From an uncultured Verrucomicrobia subdivision 3 bacterium (GTDB lineage Bacteria > Verrucomicrobiota > Verrucomicrobiia > Limisphaerales > UBA11358): a DNA stretch of 44,044 nucleotides. Below the pieces are notes generated by a model that saw only the letters and a list, made by a program, of their open reading frames with translations, was not told where the DNA came from and made no database searches. Positions 25,201 to 32,618 of this stretch are shown piece by piece. The stretch is taken from positions 1 to 44,044 of the forward strand of contig CAIKKJ010000038.1 in NCBI GenBank assembly GCA_903827955.1, read 5' to 3'. Position 1 is the stretch's first letter. Every line of letters starts with the position of its first letter. The position numbers and the translations under genes were made by a program.

Positions 25201-25345
25201 CAGCGGCGAAGCGGGCCGTGAAATTGAAGGGCCGATGGCGATTGTGATTCTGGGCGGGCTGGTGACTTCCACCGCGCTGAATCTTTTGGTGCTGCCGACG
25301 CTGGCGTTGCGGTTTGGAAAATTTGCGGCCGTGGCCAAAAGCTGA
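22229..25345 (+). CDS. RND efflux pump, CzcA/CusA (heavy-metal efflux) family
   Basis: 1038 residues, the full length of an RND proton-driven inner-membrane pump with 12 membrane helices and two large periplasmic loops. The N-terminus has L-D-V-F-P-E-F and E-A-P-G-L-A-P-E-Q-V-E, typical of CzcA/CusA. In the TM4 region G-V-V-V-D-D-A-I-I-T-V-E-N-I carries D404, D405 and E411, the proton-relay acids of the heavy-metal subfamily. The exported ion (Cu/Ag or Zn/Co/Cd) cannot be told from this alone. It is the last gene of the five-gene regulator-kinase-duct-adaptor-pump operon. Confidence 0.93.
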   Translation: MLRRLVEISLSSRGVVITLAVGFICYGLFVTSHAKLDVFPEFVQPQATVQTEAPGLAPEQVEALVTRPVENALNGAGDLDSIRSESIQGLSVVTAVFKEGTDIHIARQMLAERLAQLGGELPAGVKSPKMEPLTSSTMDLLKFGLTSEKISPMELRTFADWTVRPRLLSVPGVAAIKVFGGETRQLQIQIRPDRLLAFGISVQDVSAAASAATGVRGAGFVETAAQRLVLQTEGQSLTAEQLGEVVVTQRDGRSIRLRDVANVAEDAEPRFGDAIINGKAGVLMTSSSQYGANTMQVTRGVEAALEELKPVFAAEGIEYTPALHRPATFIEIAIRNMKTSLLIGAVLVGVVLFLFLLDLRTALICFTAIPLSLLAAVVVLDRFGVTLNTMTLGGLAAVLGVVVDDAIITVENILRRLRERTASATGAPLEIFRVVLNATLEVRNSVVYATFVVAMVFVPVLTMTGLQGKFFGPLGIAFILANMASLLVALTVTPALCLALLSRNKPHEEPVYLRKLKSFHRRALEKISGHPKTIIAAGLISFAAALATLPFFGGEFLPDFREGHFVVGITMAPGTSLLEMKRLGTQISAELLKIPEIKSVEEQIGRAEGGEDTWGTHRGEMHVELKPTAGEDQEKVQNKIRDTLATFPGIQTEVMTFLGDRIGETIAGETAQVVVNIFGDDLDVLDAKASEVAAALNKVPGAADVQVSAPPGAPRVTIRLRPERLTQFGFRPLEVLEAVRTAYQGDVVAQTYEGERVFDVTVILEPAARQLPESIGDLLISNSQGARMPLKQLADVFLTTGRDTISHDGARRRQTVTCNPKNRDVASFVADAQKQIASQVKFPAGVYAEFSGAAQQQKNAQAELLLHSLAATAGIILLLAIVFRKASHLLLVLANLPFALVGGVLAIFAVGFFGDEGRGSLSLGTLVGFVTLFGITMRNSIMMISHFEHLVNEEKIPWGIETALRGATERLIPILMTALVTGLGLLPLAIGSGEAGREIEGPMAIVILGGLVTSTALNLLVLPTLALRFGKFAAVAKS

Positions 25346-25409
25346 TTTGCTTTTGACTTGTTGCCGGCGCGCGGGGCGTTAAGAATTCGCGGAAGAAAAT
25401 CTACCACAC

Positions 25410-26570
25410 ATGAATCCCATTTCCGCCGCCGAGTTGAACGAACTGCTCACCAAGCTCATCACGAGCGCCGAGGGAATATCTGATTTGATCTTCGTCACGG
25501 GCAAGCCGCCGCAGTCGGAAATTTACGGCAAGCTCGTCACGCCGCCGAATTGCCCGGAGCCAATGCTGACCGGTGAGCGCATCGAGCGGATTGCCTTCGC
25601 CATCATCAACGGCAACGAGCGGCTCATCAATGATCTCGCGAAGGCCGGCTCATGCGATTGCAGTTATTCACTCGAAGGCGTGTGCCGTTTTCGCGTGAAC
25701 ATCTACCGGCAGATCGGCAACTACGCGATGGTGCTGCGGCGTCTTTCTTCGCAAGTGCCGACGATGGAAAAGCTGCGGCTCGCACCGGTGTTCAACGACA
25801 TCATCAAAGAAAAAACTGGACTTATCTTCGTGACCGGCGGCACGGGCAGCGGCAAGACGACGACGCTCGCAGCGTTGCTGAACGAGGTGAACAAGGTTCA
25901 TGAATGCCACATCGTCACGCTCGAAGACCCGGTGGAGTTTGTGCATCCGCAGTTGAAATCAACCATGAGCCAGCGCGAGATGGGGCGGGATTTTTATTCG
26001 TTCCCCGATGGCTTGCGCGCGGCGTTGCGGCAGGCGCCGAAAATTATTTTAGTCGGCGAAATTCGCGACCGCGACACGATGGAAATTGCGCTCACCGCTG
26101 GCGAAACGGGACACGTCGTTTATTCCACGCTGCACACCATCAGCGCGGGGCAAACCATCAACCGTATTCTCGGCATGTTCAGCAAGGACGAGGAGCAGCA
26201 GGTGCGCGAACGGCTCGTGGGGAGCTTGCGCTACATCGTCAGCCAGCGGCTCGTGCCGAAGAAGGAAGGCGGTCGCCTACTTATCACCGAACTCATGGGC
26301 AGCAATCTCCGCAGCCGCGAGGCGATTTTACTCGGCGAAAGTGAGAATCGCCGTTTCTCCGATATCATCGAGGCCGGCGGCACGCTGGGCTGGCACAGCT
26401 TTGAGCAATCGCTGGCGAAAGCGTTTGAAGATGATTTGATCACCGACGAAACGGCGTTGCTCAACAGCGTGAATAAACAACTGATGCACCAGCGCGTGGA
26501 CGCCATCAAGAAACGCACCAACGCGCCGGAGAGCCACGGGTTGAAAATGGCGAACGCCGTGCGGCGATGA
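25410..26570 (+). CDS. PilT/PilU-like type IV pilus retraction ATPase
   Basis: 386 residues. An N-terminal PAS-like domain (about 1-115, S-D-L-I-F-V-T-G-K-P-P) precedes the RecA-like ATPase. Walker A is G-G-T-G-S-G-K-T at 143-150, followed by Asp box L-E-D-P-V-E-F, Walker B I-L-V-G-E-I-R-D-R-D-T and His box T-G-H-V-V-Y-S-T-L-H-T. The A-I-R-N-L-I-R-E motif that marks canonical PilT is not recognisable: the same place reads S-R-E-A-I-L-L-G-E-S-E-N. That suggests a PilU-like or divergent paralogue. PilT proteins are hexameric cytoplasmic motors that pull pili back. No other pilus genes are beside it. Confidence 0.9.
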   Translation: MNPISAAELNELLTKLITSAEGISDLIFVTGKPPQSEIYGKLVTPPNCPEPMLTGERIERIAFAIINGNERLINDLAKAGSCDCSYSLEGVCRFRVNIYRQIGNYAMVLRRLSSQVPTMEKLRLAPVFNDIIKEKTGLIFVTGGTGSGKTTTLAALLNEVNKVHECHIVTLEDPVEFVHPQLKSTMSQREMGRDFYSFPDGLRAALRQAPKIILVGEIRDRDTMEIALTAGETGHVVYSTLHTISAGQTINRILGMFSKDEEQQVRERLVGSLRYIVSQRLVPKKEGGRLLITELMGSNLRSREAILLGESENRRFSDIIEAGGTLGWHSFEQSLAKAFEDDLITDETALLNSVNKQLMHQRVDAIKKRTNAPESHGLKMANAVRR

Positions 26571-26571
26571 T

Positions 26572-26928
26572 TCAATCGCGCGGCGGATGGAACACCAACC
26601 ACGCCCAGCCGACCAAAAAACTGACGCCACCAAACGGCGTAATCGCGCCAAGCCAACGGGTGTTCGTGACGGCGAGCACGTAGAGCGAGCCGGAGAAAAT
26701 AAAAATTCCCGCCAGAAATCCCCACCACGCCACGCGCGGAAATGGTTTCATCTGCGCCAGCACGAAGAGCATGACGGCGTGGATGAAGTGATAGAACACG
26801 GCTTTCTCCCAAATCGTCGTCGTGCCATTTTCGGCGAGCAGATTTTTTAGTCCGTGCGCGCCAAACGCTCCCAGCAACACGGCGAGAAATCCGGCGGCGG
26901 CAGCGATGCGCGCGGCAGAAGAATTCAT
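26572..26928 (-). CDS. DUF423 family inner-membrane protein (YgdD-like)
   Basis: 118 residues with four hydrophobic helices. The N-terminal L-A-V-L-L-G-A-F-G-A-H-G-L-K and the central Y-H-F-I-H-A-V-M-L-F are diagnostic of DUF423, followed by S-G-S-L-Y-V-L-A-V-T and I-T-P-F-G-G-V-S-F-L-V-G-W. The family is widespread and its biochemical role is unknown. The start overlaps the stop of the upstream nuclease gene by 4 bases (ATGA), so the two are co-transcribed. Its stop is two bases from the convergent PilT stop. Confidence 0.92.
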   Translation of the reverse strand: MNSSAARIAAAAGFLAVLLGAFGAHGLKNLLAENGTTTIWEKAVFYHFIHAVMLFVLAQMKPFPRVAWWGFLAGIFIFSGSLYVLAVTNTRWLGAITPFGGVSFLVGWAWLVFHPPRD

Positions 26929-27995
26929 TTCGCAGCGGGCGTGTTCGTAGCGGCGGCAGCGGCACGCGTGTCGAGCGAGCGTTCGAGGAAGGTGTCTTCC
27001 GGCGCGGTTTGATACGCGGTGAACCAGATGTTGCCGAGCAACTGACCGCTCTTCACCAGTTGCGCTTCCAGAAACGCGCGACCTTCCGCGCCTTGACCGG
27101 GCTTGTTCGAGAGCTTGCCGTCGCGATCCAAAATGTAGAGCGGCTCGACGAGTTTGTTGGCTTGCACCACGAAGTCCACGGCCTCGGCAAAAATTCCATC
27201 CGCATCCAGCGAGTTGGGAATGGTCTGCGCGGGCTTGATCTGTGCGGAAAGTTTTTTCACATCAATGCCGCCGGTCTTGTTGAAAAAGCCGCCGTCAATC
27301 CAAGCGTGAAACTTAAACGATGTGGTGTAGTGATTCGGATTGCCGTCCACCGCGTTCGTCACCCAGCCGTGATGATGCTTGGTGCTGTGCAACGGCTGGC
27401 TGGCGTCGCCCACGAAATGCCCCATCACGCCCATGACGTAGAGGACGTCCTGCTGGGCGTTGGCGATTTCGGACGGTGTGCCGCCGTGCGTTTCCAGCGC
27501 GGCGAGCGTGCTGAAGCCGGATTGCAGTTTTTGAAAATTTTCGTTGATGGCCCACGGCAAAAAGCCGGACAACTCGCGCGTGTGGTCGGAATTTTTCGCC
27601 GGATCGATGGCCGGAAAACGCTCCGGATGCTGCAAGCGCGCCTTGGCGAGATCGGCCGCGAACACATAGCGAAACGGCGAGAGCGTGGCGGGCGTGAGAT
27701 CGTAGTCCTTGAGGTCTTCAAGATCCATGTAATGATCCGGGCCGCTGCAATGGCCGAGCTCGAGTCCGCGCTGGGGCTCGGCTTTCACGTCGGTGATGTT
27801 GCGCCAGCGGTCGGCCTCGCCGGCGAGGAAGGCGATGCGGTCGCGCGCGGCGGGTTCGAGGATGAAGGCGGGGAAATTCGTAGGCAACGCCGCCAGCGCG
27901 AGTTCGTTGACGGCGTGATGGCCTTCGTAATCCCACGCACGGATGGTCATAGTCAGCGCGAAGATTGCGAGGGCAGTAGTAAATTTTTTCTTCAT
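26925..27995 (-). CDS. Secreted S1/P1-type zinc nuclease family protein
   Basis: The ATG at 27995 is preferred because AAGGA lies 7 bases before it; an in-frame ATG two codons upstream (28001) is too close to that site. Signal cleavage after T-I-R-A would expose W-D-Y-E-G-H as the mature N-terminus. That matches the Trp1/His6 metal-binding N-terminus of P1 nuclease. Later ligands are visible in A-G-E-A-D-R-W-R, in M-G-H-F-V-G-D-A-S-Q-P-L-H (H-x3-D-x5-H) and in H-A-W-I-D-G-G. The family uses three zinc ions to cleave single-stranded nucleic acids or, in relatives, phospholipids. At 356 residues it is somewhat longer than the catalytic core of about 270. Periplasmic or secreted. It may scavenge phosphate or nucleotides. 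Confidence 0.85.
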   Translation of the reverse strand: MKKKFTTALAIFALTMTIRAWDYEGHHAVNELALAALPTNFPAFILEPAARDRIAFLAGEADRWRNITDVKAEPQRGLELGHCSGPDHYMDLEDLKDYDLTPATLSPFRYVFAADLAKARLQHPERFPAIDPAKNSDHTRELSGFLPWAINENFQKLQSGFSTLAALETHGGTPSEIANAQQDVLYVMGVMGHFVGDASQPLHSTKHHHGWVTNAVDGNPNHYTTSFKFHAWIDGGFFNKTGGIDVKKLSAQIKPAQTIPNSLDADGIFAEAVDFVVQANKLVEPLYILDRDGKLSNKPGQGAEGRAFLEAQLVKSGQLLGNIWFTAYQTAPEDTFLERSLDTRAAAAATNTPAAK

Positions 27996-28103
27996 AAACA
28001 TTTCCTTGAATGTGGCTCAACTCTACCGGACGAGCGGGGTAATTAAAATAAGATTACGCCCGGGGATTTTCCGACGTAAATGGCGGTGTCTTTTTAGGAG
28101 ATT

Positions 28104-28454
28104 TCACTTTTGTTTGATAAGCACGTCCACCTCACTCTTTGTTTCAAAAGGTTTGGTGGAATCAAAGTCTCCGAGCCGTCCATATGATTCGACCTTCCCC
28201 TCAACAAACTTGACGAAATATTTTCCGTCAATGCCGATGGGGGCAATTGCTTCACCGGGTTTGGCAATTCGCTCTTGAAGACTAAAGATTAGAAACTCCA
28301 CTTCGCGAGTTGCACGTGTGCTTTCGGGTGCGCCTAGGATTTTAACTACTTCGGTTTTTCTCATCCCTATGCTCAATTTATTCAAATTACTCGAAGGTGT
28401 AGAACAACCAGCGAGTGATGCCATAAGTATCAGCCCTATGAATTTTTTTAACAT
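28104..28454 (-). CDS. Small lipoprotein with BamE/SmpA-like domain
   Basis: 116 residues. Lipoprotein signal with lipobox S-L-A-G-C (Cys 17). The mature part starts with the SmpA/OmlA-type pattern N-K-L-S-I-G-M-R-K-T-E-V-V-K-I-L-G-A-P-E-S and then a beta strand F-L-I-F-S-L. This fold is a small envelope scaffold used in BamE and many unrelated lipoproteins, so membership of the BAM complex is not implied. Base composition is visibly more AT-rich than the neighbours, with AT-ending codons common (ATT, TTT, AAA), which hints at foreign origin. It stands alone between the nuclease and the cyclase genes. Confidence 0.75.
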   Translation of the reverse strand: MLKKFIGLILMASLAGCSTPSSNLNKLSIGMRKTEVVKILGAPESTRATREVEFLIFSLQERIAKPGEAIAPIGIDGKYFVKFVEGKVESYGRLGDFDSTKPFETKSEVDVLIKQK

Positions 28455-28523
28455 AGTAATAATCTATCATTTCAGGTTTGCCGTCAAAAGACCGAAGTTT
28501 GGCGACTCAGCTCGTGAGGATGT

Positions 28524-30632
28524 CTATTTGGCATCCATCTTCCAAATCCCATTCCACTGCGCCGGCGGATGCGCAAGCAGCTCCGCGCAGCGCGCCGCGA
28601 GGGTTTTGCTCGCGCCGTCGGAAAATTCCTGGGCGAGCAATTCAAACTTCACCTTTGCCTCGGCGAACCTGCCAAAAAAGTATTCGTCGTAAGCCGACTT
28701 GTAGCGCGGGCAAATCTCGGCGTAGTTCGCCGGCGTGCAGGGATTCTCGCACTCGAACAATTCCACCGGCTCGCTCTTACCTTTCACAATGACGCGGTCA
28801 ATCAACCGCCGCGCGCTCGGCGCGGTGAACTGTGCGATTGCGTCGCGCGTGACGAGCAGCTTTACGCCGTAGTATTTCGTGAGCGATTCCACGCGCGCCG
28901 CTTCGTTCACCGTGTCGCCCACGAGGCCGTAGTCGAGGCGCAGCGCGGAACCTTTGTTGCCCACCAGCACACCGCCCGCGTGCAACGCCACGCCGTAGCC
29001 GAAAATTTTCTGCACATCTGCCGGCAGCGTGGCGCGCAACTCCTCCATCGCGTGAATCAACTTCATCGCGGCGCGTGCGGCGCGGTCGGCAGCGTCAGGC
29101 TGCTTCTGCGGCGCGCCCCAGTAGCTCAAAAACTGGTCGCCGAGAAAATGTTCCAAGTTGCCTTCCTCGCCCATGATCGCGCCGGTCTGCGCCTCAAAAA
29201 CTTTGTTGAGCAGCTCGAACATTTTTTTTGGGCCGAGCAATTCCGCCAGCGGCGTGGAGTTGCGCAAATCGGTGAGCAATAAAACCACGTCGGCGCGGCG
29301 CGGCTGCATGGAGCCGGGATCCGACAAAACCGCGTCCAGCACGCGCGGCGAAAAATACAGACCCATCGTGTGCTTGAGCTTCATGCGCTCCAGCCGCTCG
29401 GTGACAAAATCATAAACCAGCGCGCCGAGGCCAATGGTAATGAGCACCAAGAGCGGGCTGACGACGGAGACAATCGTTCCCGCCAACCCAAACAGGAGAA
29501 ATGAAGCGACAAAAAATCCGGCGCTCAAAACCAAAACCACCACCAGTCGTTTGAGCGGCACGCGGATGAACTGGCACAGCACCGCGCCAATCAAACCCGC
29601 CAGCGCAACGAGCGCGCCGGCGGCGAGCGGCGGGAGTTCGCGTAAAAATTCGCCGCGCAGCGCGGCGTTGATGATGTGCAGATGGATTTCCGGGCCGGGC
29701 ATCTCGCTGCGGAACGGCGTGCGGTGCGTGTCTTGAAAGATGTTCGCCGTCGGCCCAATGAGCACCAGCTTGTCTTTGAAAAATGCGCCGCCGCCAAAAT
29801 TATGCGTCCAGATTTTCGGCGTCAGCACGTCGCCGAGCGGGATGACCGGCCACGTTCCCGGCGGACCGGTGAAGCGGATTTTCTGGCGCGTGTTGACGGT
29901 GGGAAGCTTTTCCGCCGCGCCGAATTTTTCCAGCGCGCGGGCGTCGAAGGAATTCACGACGGTGCCGGGCTGGGTGTTCACCGGATCGCCGAGCTCATGG
30001 TTGGTCGCGCGGAAACAGGCGCGCCGGAAAATGTCGTCGTCGTCCGGCCAGATGTTGATGTAGCCCACGCGCGGATTGAGCGCGGCGGGCTGACCGGCGG
30101 CGTCGGGAATCAGATTCGCGTTGGGCGTGGTCAATTTGCCCGGCTCGCCGCGATCCGTTTCGCCGAGCGTGTAGTTCGCGCCGATGACCACTCGATCCCC
30201 GTATTTGTCGAGCGCGGCGCGGAGTTCCTCATCGCCGTCTGCGTCGGCGGCAAAGACCAAATCAATGGCGATGACCTTTGCGCCCGCTTCCGCGAGGCGA
30301 GTGATGGCGGCGGCCCAGACCTTGCGCGACCACGGCCAGCGTTCGCGTAGCGCGGCGAGCACGGGATCGCGTTTGTCCTCATCCGTGATAAAAACATCGT
30401 CGTAGCTGGGCCGGTCAATGCCGACGAGCACGAGGTTGGTATTGGCGGGCGTGTAGCGGCCATTGCGGGCGAACAGGTCATGGACGTAGTTATCGGCATC
30501 CACCAGCGGCGAGCGCAACCACGCCGGGGCAAGGAAATCCAGCGCCAGCACCGCGAGCGTCGCGGCCACGCACAGGCCGACGAGCCGCAAGGCGCGGATT
30601 TTTTCAACCGTGCTGGATTTTTTGCGGGACAT
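28524..30632 (-). CDS. CHASE2-domain class III nucleotide cyclase
   Basis: ATG at 30632 gives 702 residues and a clean N-terminus; upstream in-frame codons to 30704 would overlap the divergent FecR gene. TM1 (about 16-34), extracytoplasmic CHASE2 sensor (about 40-330), three helices (about 333-410), then the cyclase domain (about 445-605). Catalytic metal acids are D455 (T-D-L-R-N-S-T) and D499 (L-G-D-Q-F), with N576 and R580 in N-E-A-A-R. The base-recognition Lys usually found four residues before the second Asp is H495 here, while D567 (L-D-Y) is kept. Adenine versus guanine choice is therefore uncertain. Divergent from a FecR protein, a pairing also seen in other bacteria. Confidence 0.9.
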   Translation of the reverse strand: MSRKKSSTVEKIRALRLVGLCVAATLAVLALDFLAPAWLRSPLVDADNYVHDLFARNGRYTPANTNLVLVGIDRPSYDDVFITDEDKRDPVLAALRERWPWSRKVWAAAITRLAEAGAKVIAIDLVFAADADGDEELRAALDKYGDRVVIGANYTLGETDRGEPGKLTTPNANLIPDAAGQPAALNPRVGYINIWPDDDDIFRRACFRATNHELGDPVNTQPGTVVNSFDARALEKFGAAEKLPTVNTRQKIRFTGPPGTWPVIPLGDVLTPKIWTHNFGGGAFFKDKLVLIGPTANIFQDTHRTPFRSEMPGPEIHLHIINAALRGEFLRELPPLAAGALVALAGLIGAVLCQFIRVPLKRLVVVLVLSAGFFVASFLLFGLAGTIVSVVSPLLVLITIGLGALVYDFVTERLERMKLKHTMGLYFSPRVLDAVLSDPGSMQPRRADVVLLLTDLRNSTPLAELLGPKKMFELLNKVFEAQTGAIMGEEGNLEHFLGDQFLSYWGAPQKQPDAADRAARAAMKLIHAMEELRATLPADVQKIFGYGVALHAGGVLVGNKGSALRLDYGLVGDTVNEAARVESLTKYYGVKLLVTRDAIAQFTAPSARRLIDRVIVKGKSEPVELFECENPCTPANYAEICPRYKSAYDEYFFGRFAEAKVKFELLAQEFSDGASKTLAARCAELLAHPPAQWNGIWKMDAK

Positions 30633-30694
30633 GGCGGATTTGACAATGGTTGGCCGCTGGCGTAAAATTGCGTTGAAATTAGTCGCCTTCCAAA
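30633..30694. promoter_or_regulatory. Divergent promoter region between cyclase and FecR genes
   Basis: Only 62 bases separate the two start codons, so both promoters overlap here and are probably co-regulated. AT-rich blocks GTAAAATTG and GTTGAAATTAG lie upstream of the FecR start. On the other strand TTGTCAAATCC lies just before the cyclase ATG. No operator repeat was seen. Confidence 0.45.
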
Positions 30695-31552
30695 ATGAAA
30701 ACAAACCTTCTTATTTGCGCCGCGCTGGCGCTGGTGAATTTTTCCGCCGTGGCCGCGCCGCTCACGGAAAGCACCTTCACCGAAATCATCCGCGACGTGA
30801 ACACGCTCACGACCGCCGGCAATCCGACGACGGCGAAGCTGAATGATTTGCTGAAGTCGCCCGACCGCGTCCGCACCGGGCCGGAGTCGCGAGCCGAACT
30901 CACGGCGGCAGATAACACCCTCACAAGGGTCGGCGCAAACACGGTGTTTTCATTTTCCGACAGCGGTCGCACGCTGAATCTGGAGCAGGGCAATTTGTTA
31001 TTTCATTCACCCAAAGGCAACGGCGGCGGCACCATCAAATCCGGCGGCGCGAGCGCAGCGGTTTTGGGCACAACGCTGATTGTTTCCGCGACGACCGACG
31101 GCGGATTCAAAGTGATTTTGCTCGAAGGCAAAGGCACGGTGACCTTGGCCGACGGAAAAGCCATGACGCTGAAATCCGGCCAGATGGTTTTCGTCCCACC
31201 CGGCGGAAAAACTTTCAGCCACGTGGTGAACTTCAACCTGGGCAAGCTCGTCGCTGGCTCCAGTTTGATTAACGGCTTTGCCCATCCGCTCGTGTCGTTG
31301 CCACTGATTGAAGCGGCGATTGACCGGCAAAATTCTTTGATCGCGAAAGGTGAGGCGGTCGACACCGGCAATCTGGCGGGCAACGGCCTCGGAACCGTGG
31401 ATCATGCCGGTTACCAGACCGCCGCGCGCCCGCCGGTGGACAAGCAGCAATACACCGTGCTTTCCACGGCAGCCATCACCGGCGGTCCGGGGGGACGCAA
31501 CACCGGCGGTCCGGGGGGACGCAACATTACCACGTTAACTTTCATTCCGTAA
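30695..31552 (+). CDS. FecR-domain secreted protein
   Basis: 285 residues with a signal peptide (about 1-20, cleaved after A-V-A). The FecR beta-structure spans about 40-170: D-R-V-R-T-G-P-E-S-R-A-E-L, V-G-A-N-T-V-F-S-F, L-L-F-H-S-P-K and G-G-A-S-A-A-V-L-G-T-T-L-I-V, ending G-x-V-x-V-x-x-x-G repeats. It lacks the inner-membrane helix of the classical sigma-factor regulator FecR, so it is one of the free secreted FecR proteins of unknown function. The C-terminus carries a duplicated G-G-P-G-G-R-N-T unit. It is followed after 18 bases by an outer-membrane barrel gene and is divergent from the CHASE2 cyclase, suggesting an envelope-sensing unit. Confidence 0.85.
   Translation: MKTNLLICAALALVNFSAVAAPLTESTFTEIIRDVNTLTTAGNPTTAKLNDLLKSPDRVRTGPESRAELTAADNTLTRVGANTVFSFSDSGRTLNLEQGNLLFHSPKGNGGGTIKSGGASAAVLGTTLIVSATTDGGFKVILLEGKGTVTLADGKAMTLKSGQMVFVPPGGKTFSHVVNFNLGKLVAGSSLINGFAHPLVSLPLIEAAIDRQNSLIAKGEAVDTGNLAGNGLGTVDHAGYQTAARPPVDKQQYTVLSTAAITGGPGGRNTGGPGGRNITTLTFIP
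31477..31524 (+). repeat. Perfect 24-base tandem duplication in the FecR gene
   Basis: Two identical 24-base units (31477-31500 and 31501-31524), beginning CACCGGCGGTCC, encode two G-G-P-G-G-R-N-T units near the C-terminus. Identity of the copies and the in-frame length point to recent slippage, so copy number may vary between strains. Confidence 0.85.
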
Positions 31553-31570
31553 AACCGGCTTTTGAATTTC

Positions 31571-32587
31571 ATGAAAAAAATTCTTATTTGTGTTTCACTC
31601 TTTGCCGTCGCCGCCGTGGTGCGCGCGCAAAACCCCGCCGCCAACCAGCAAGCCGACGCATGGCGTTTTCATCAGCAGTTGTCCGCCCCGCTGTTTGCGA
31701 CCAACGCCGCGCCGGAACTTTACAGCGGCGAGACCAGCGACGTCGGCCCGCAAAGCCTACTGCAACTCAAGCCGCGCCGCCGGTGGGTCGAGGCGTCTGC
31801 CGATGTGCAGTTGTTTTACACCGACAACGTTTTTCTGTCCGACCAGCAGCGCCAGTCTGCCAACGTCCTCGTCAGCACCGTCGAAGCCGCGCTCGCACCG
31901 ACGGACATTGAAGTGCATGGCGGCCAGCTCGCGCCGCGCCTCGGCTACCAGCATCAATGGTTCAATTACGGCCTTCTGGGCAGCGATGAGTTTCTCACCG
32001 CCTCGTTCAATCCGACCGCGATTGTCTCGAATACGATGAGCCGCTTTGATTTCAATGTGCAGACCATTTTTGCCGACACCACGTGGAACCGTGGCGGCTG
32101 GGAATTTTCTCTGGGCGTGGATTACCGGCGCTTTCTTGATTCCAGCAGCTACGATGAATTTTACCGCGAAATCGTCCCGCGCATCGCTGCCCGCTACACC
32201 TTTCAGCTTGCGGAAAACAAATCCATCACGCTGGGTTACGAAGGCGACTTCCGCGCCACGCGCACCATCAATCCCATTGTGGGGAACGGAGACAGCTACA
32301 ACGACCGCGCCGACCAAAGCTTCGTGCTCATCGGCAACTGGCAGCTTTGCGCGCACGCCAGCTTGCAGCCGTTTTACCGCCTGCAATATTCCTATTTCAC
32401 CAGTAACAATCCCGGCCGCACCGACTGGCAAAACACCGTTGGCCTCGTCGTCAATTTGCCGATCACCCGCAACATTGCGCTGCGCGTCTTCACCAGCTAC
32501 GACACCCTTTCCACGGATGGCGCGTTTGTGACGAACTACGAAAAATTTGACCTCGGCGGCGGGCTGAATCTCTCCGTGCGGTTTTGA
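31571..32587 (+). CDS. Outer-membrane beta-barrel protein
   Basis: ATG at 31571 starts a signal peptide (M-K-K-I-L-I-C-V-S-L-F-A-V-A-A-V-V-R-A-Q); an in-frame TTG lies 3 codons upstream. The 338-residue protein shows alternating aromatic and polar beta-strands throughout: A-D-V-Q-L-F-Y-T-D-N-V-F, L-G-Y-Q-H-Q-W-F-N-Y, F-S-L-G-V-D-Y-R-R-F. It ends in L-G-G-G-L-N-L-S-V-R-F, whose terminal Phe is the usual beta-barrel assembly signal. No transport substrate can be assigned. It is likely co-transcribed with the FecR gene 18 bases upstream. Confidence 0.8.
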   Translation: MKKILICVSLFAVAAVVRAQNPAANQQADAWRFHQQLSAPLFATNAAPELYSGETSDVGPQSLLQLKPRRRWVEASADVQLFYTDNVFLSDQQRQSANVLVSTVEAALAPTDIEVHGGQLAPRLGYQHQWFNYGLLGSDEFLTASFNPTAIVSNTMSRFDFNVQTIFADTTWNRGGWEFSLGVDYRRFLDSSSYDEFYREIVPRIAARYTFQLAENKSITLGYEGDFRATRTINPIVGNGDSYNDRADQSFVLIGNWQLCAHASLQPFYRLQYSYFTSNNPGRTDWQNTVGLVVNLPITRNIALRVFTSYDTLSTDGAFVTNYEKFDLGGGLNLSVRF

Positions 32588-32618
32588 AAAGGCGTCCTCC
32601 TGCTCGCAATCAAAAACT

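Noticed and set aside
27009-28046. 345-codon plus-strand ORF over the S1/P1 nuclease gene
   Set aside because: Antisense shadow. The nuclease frame has a signal peptide and the metal ligands.
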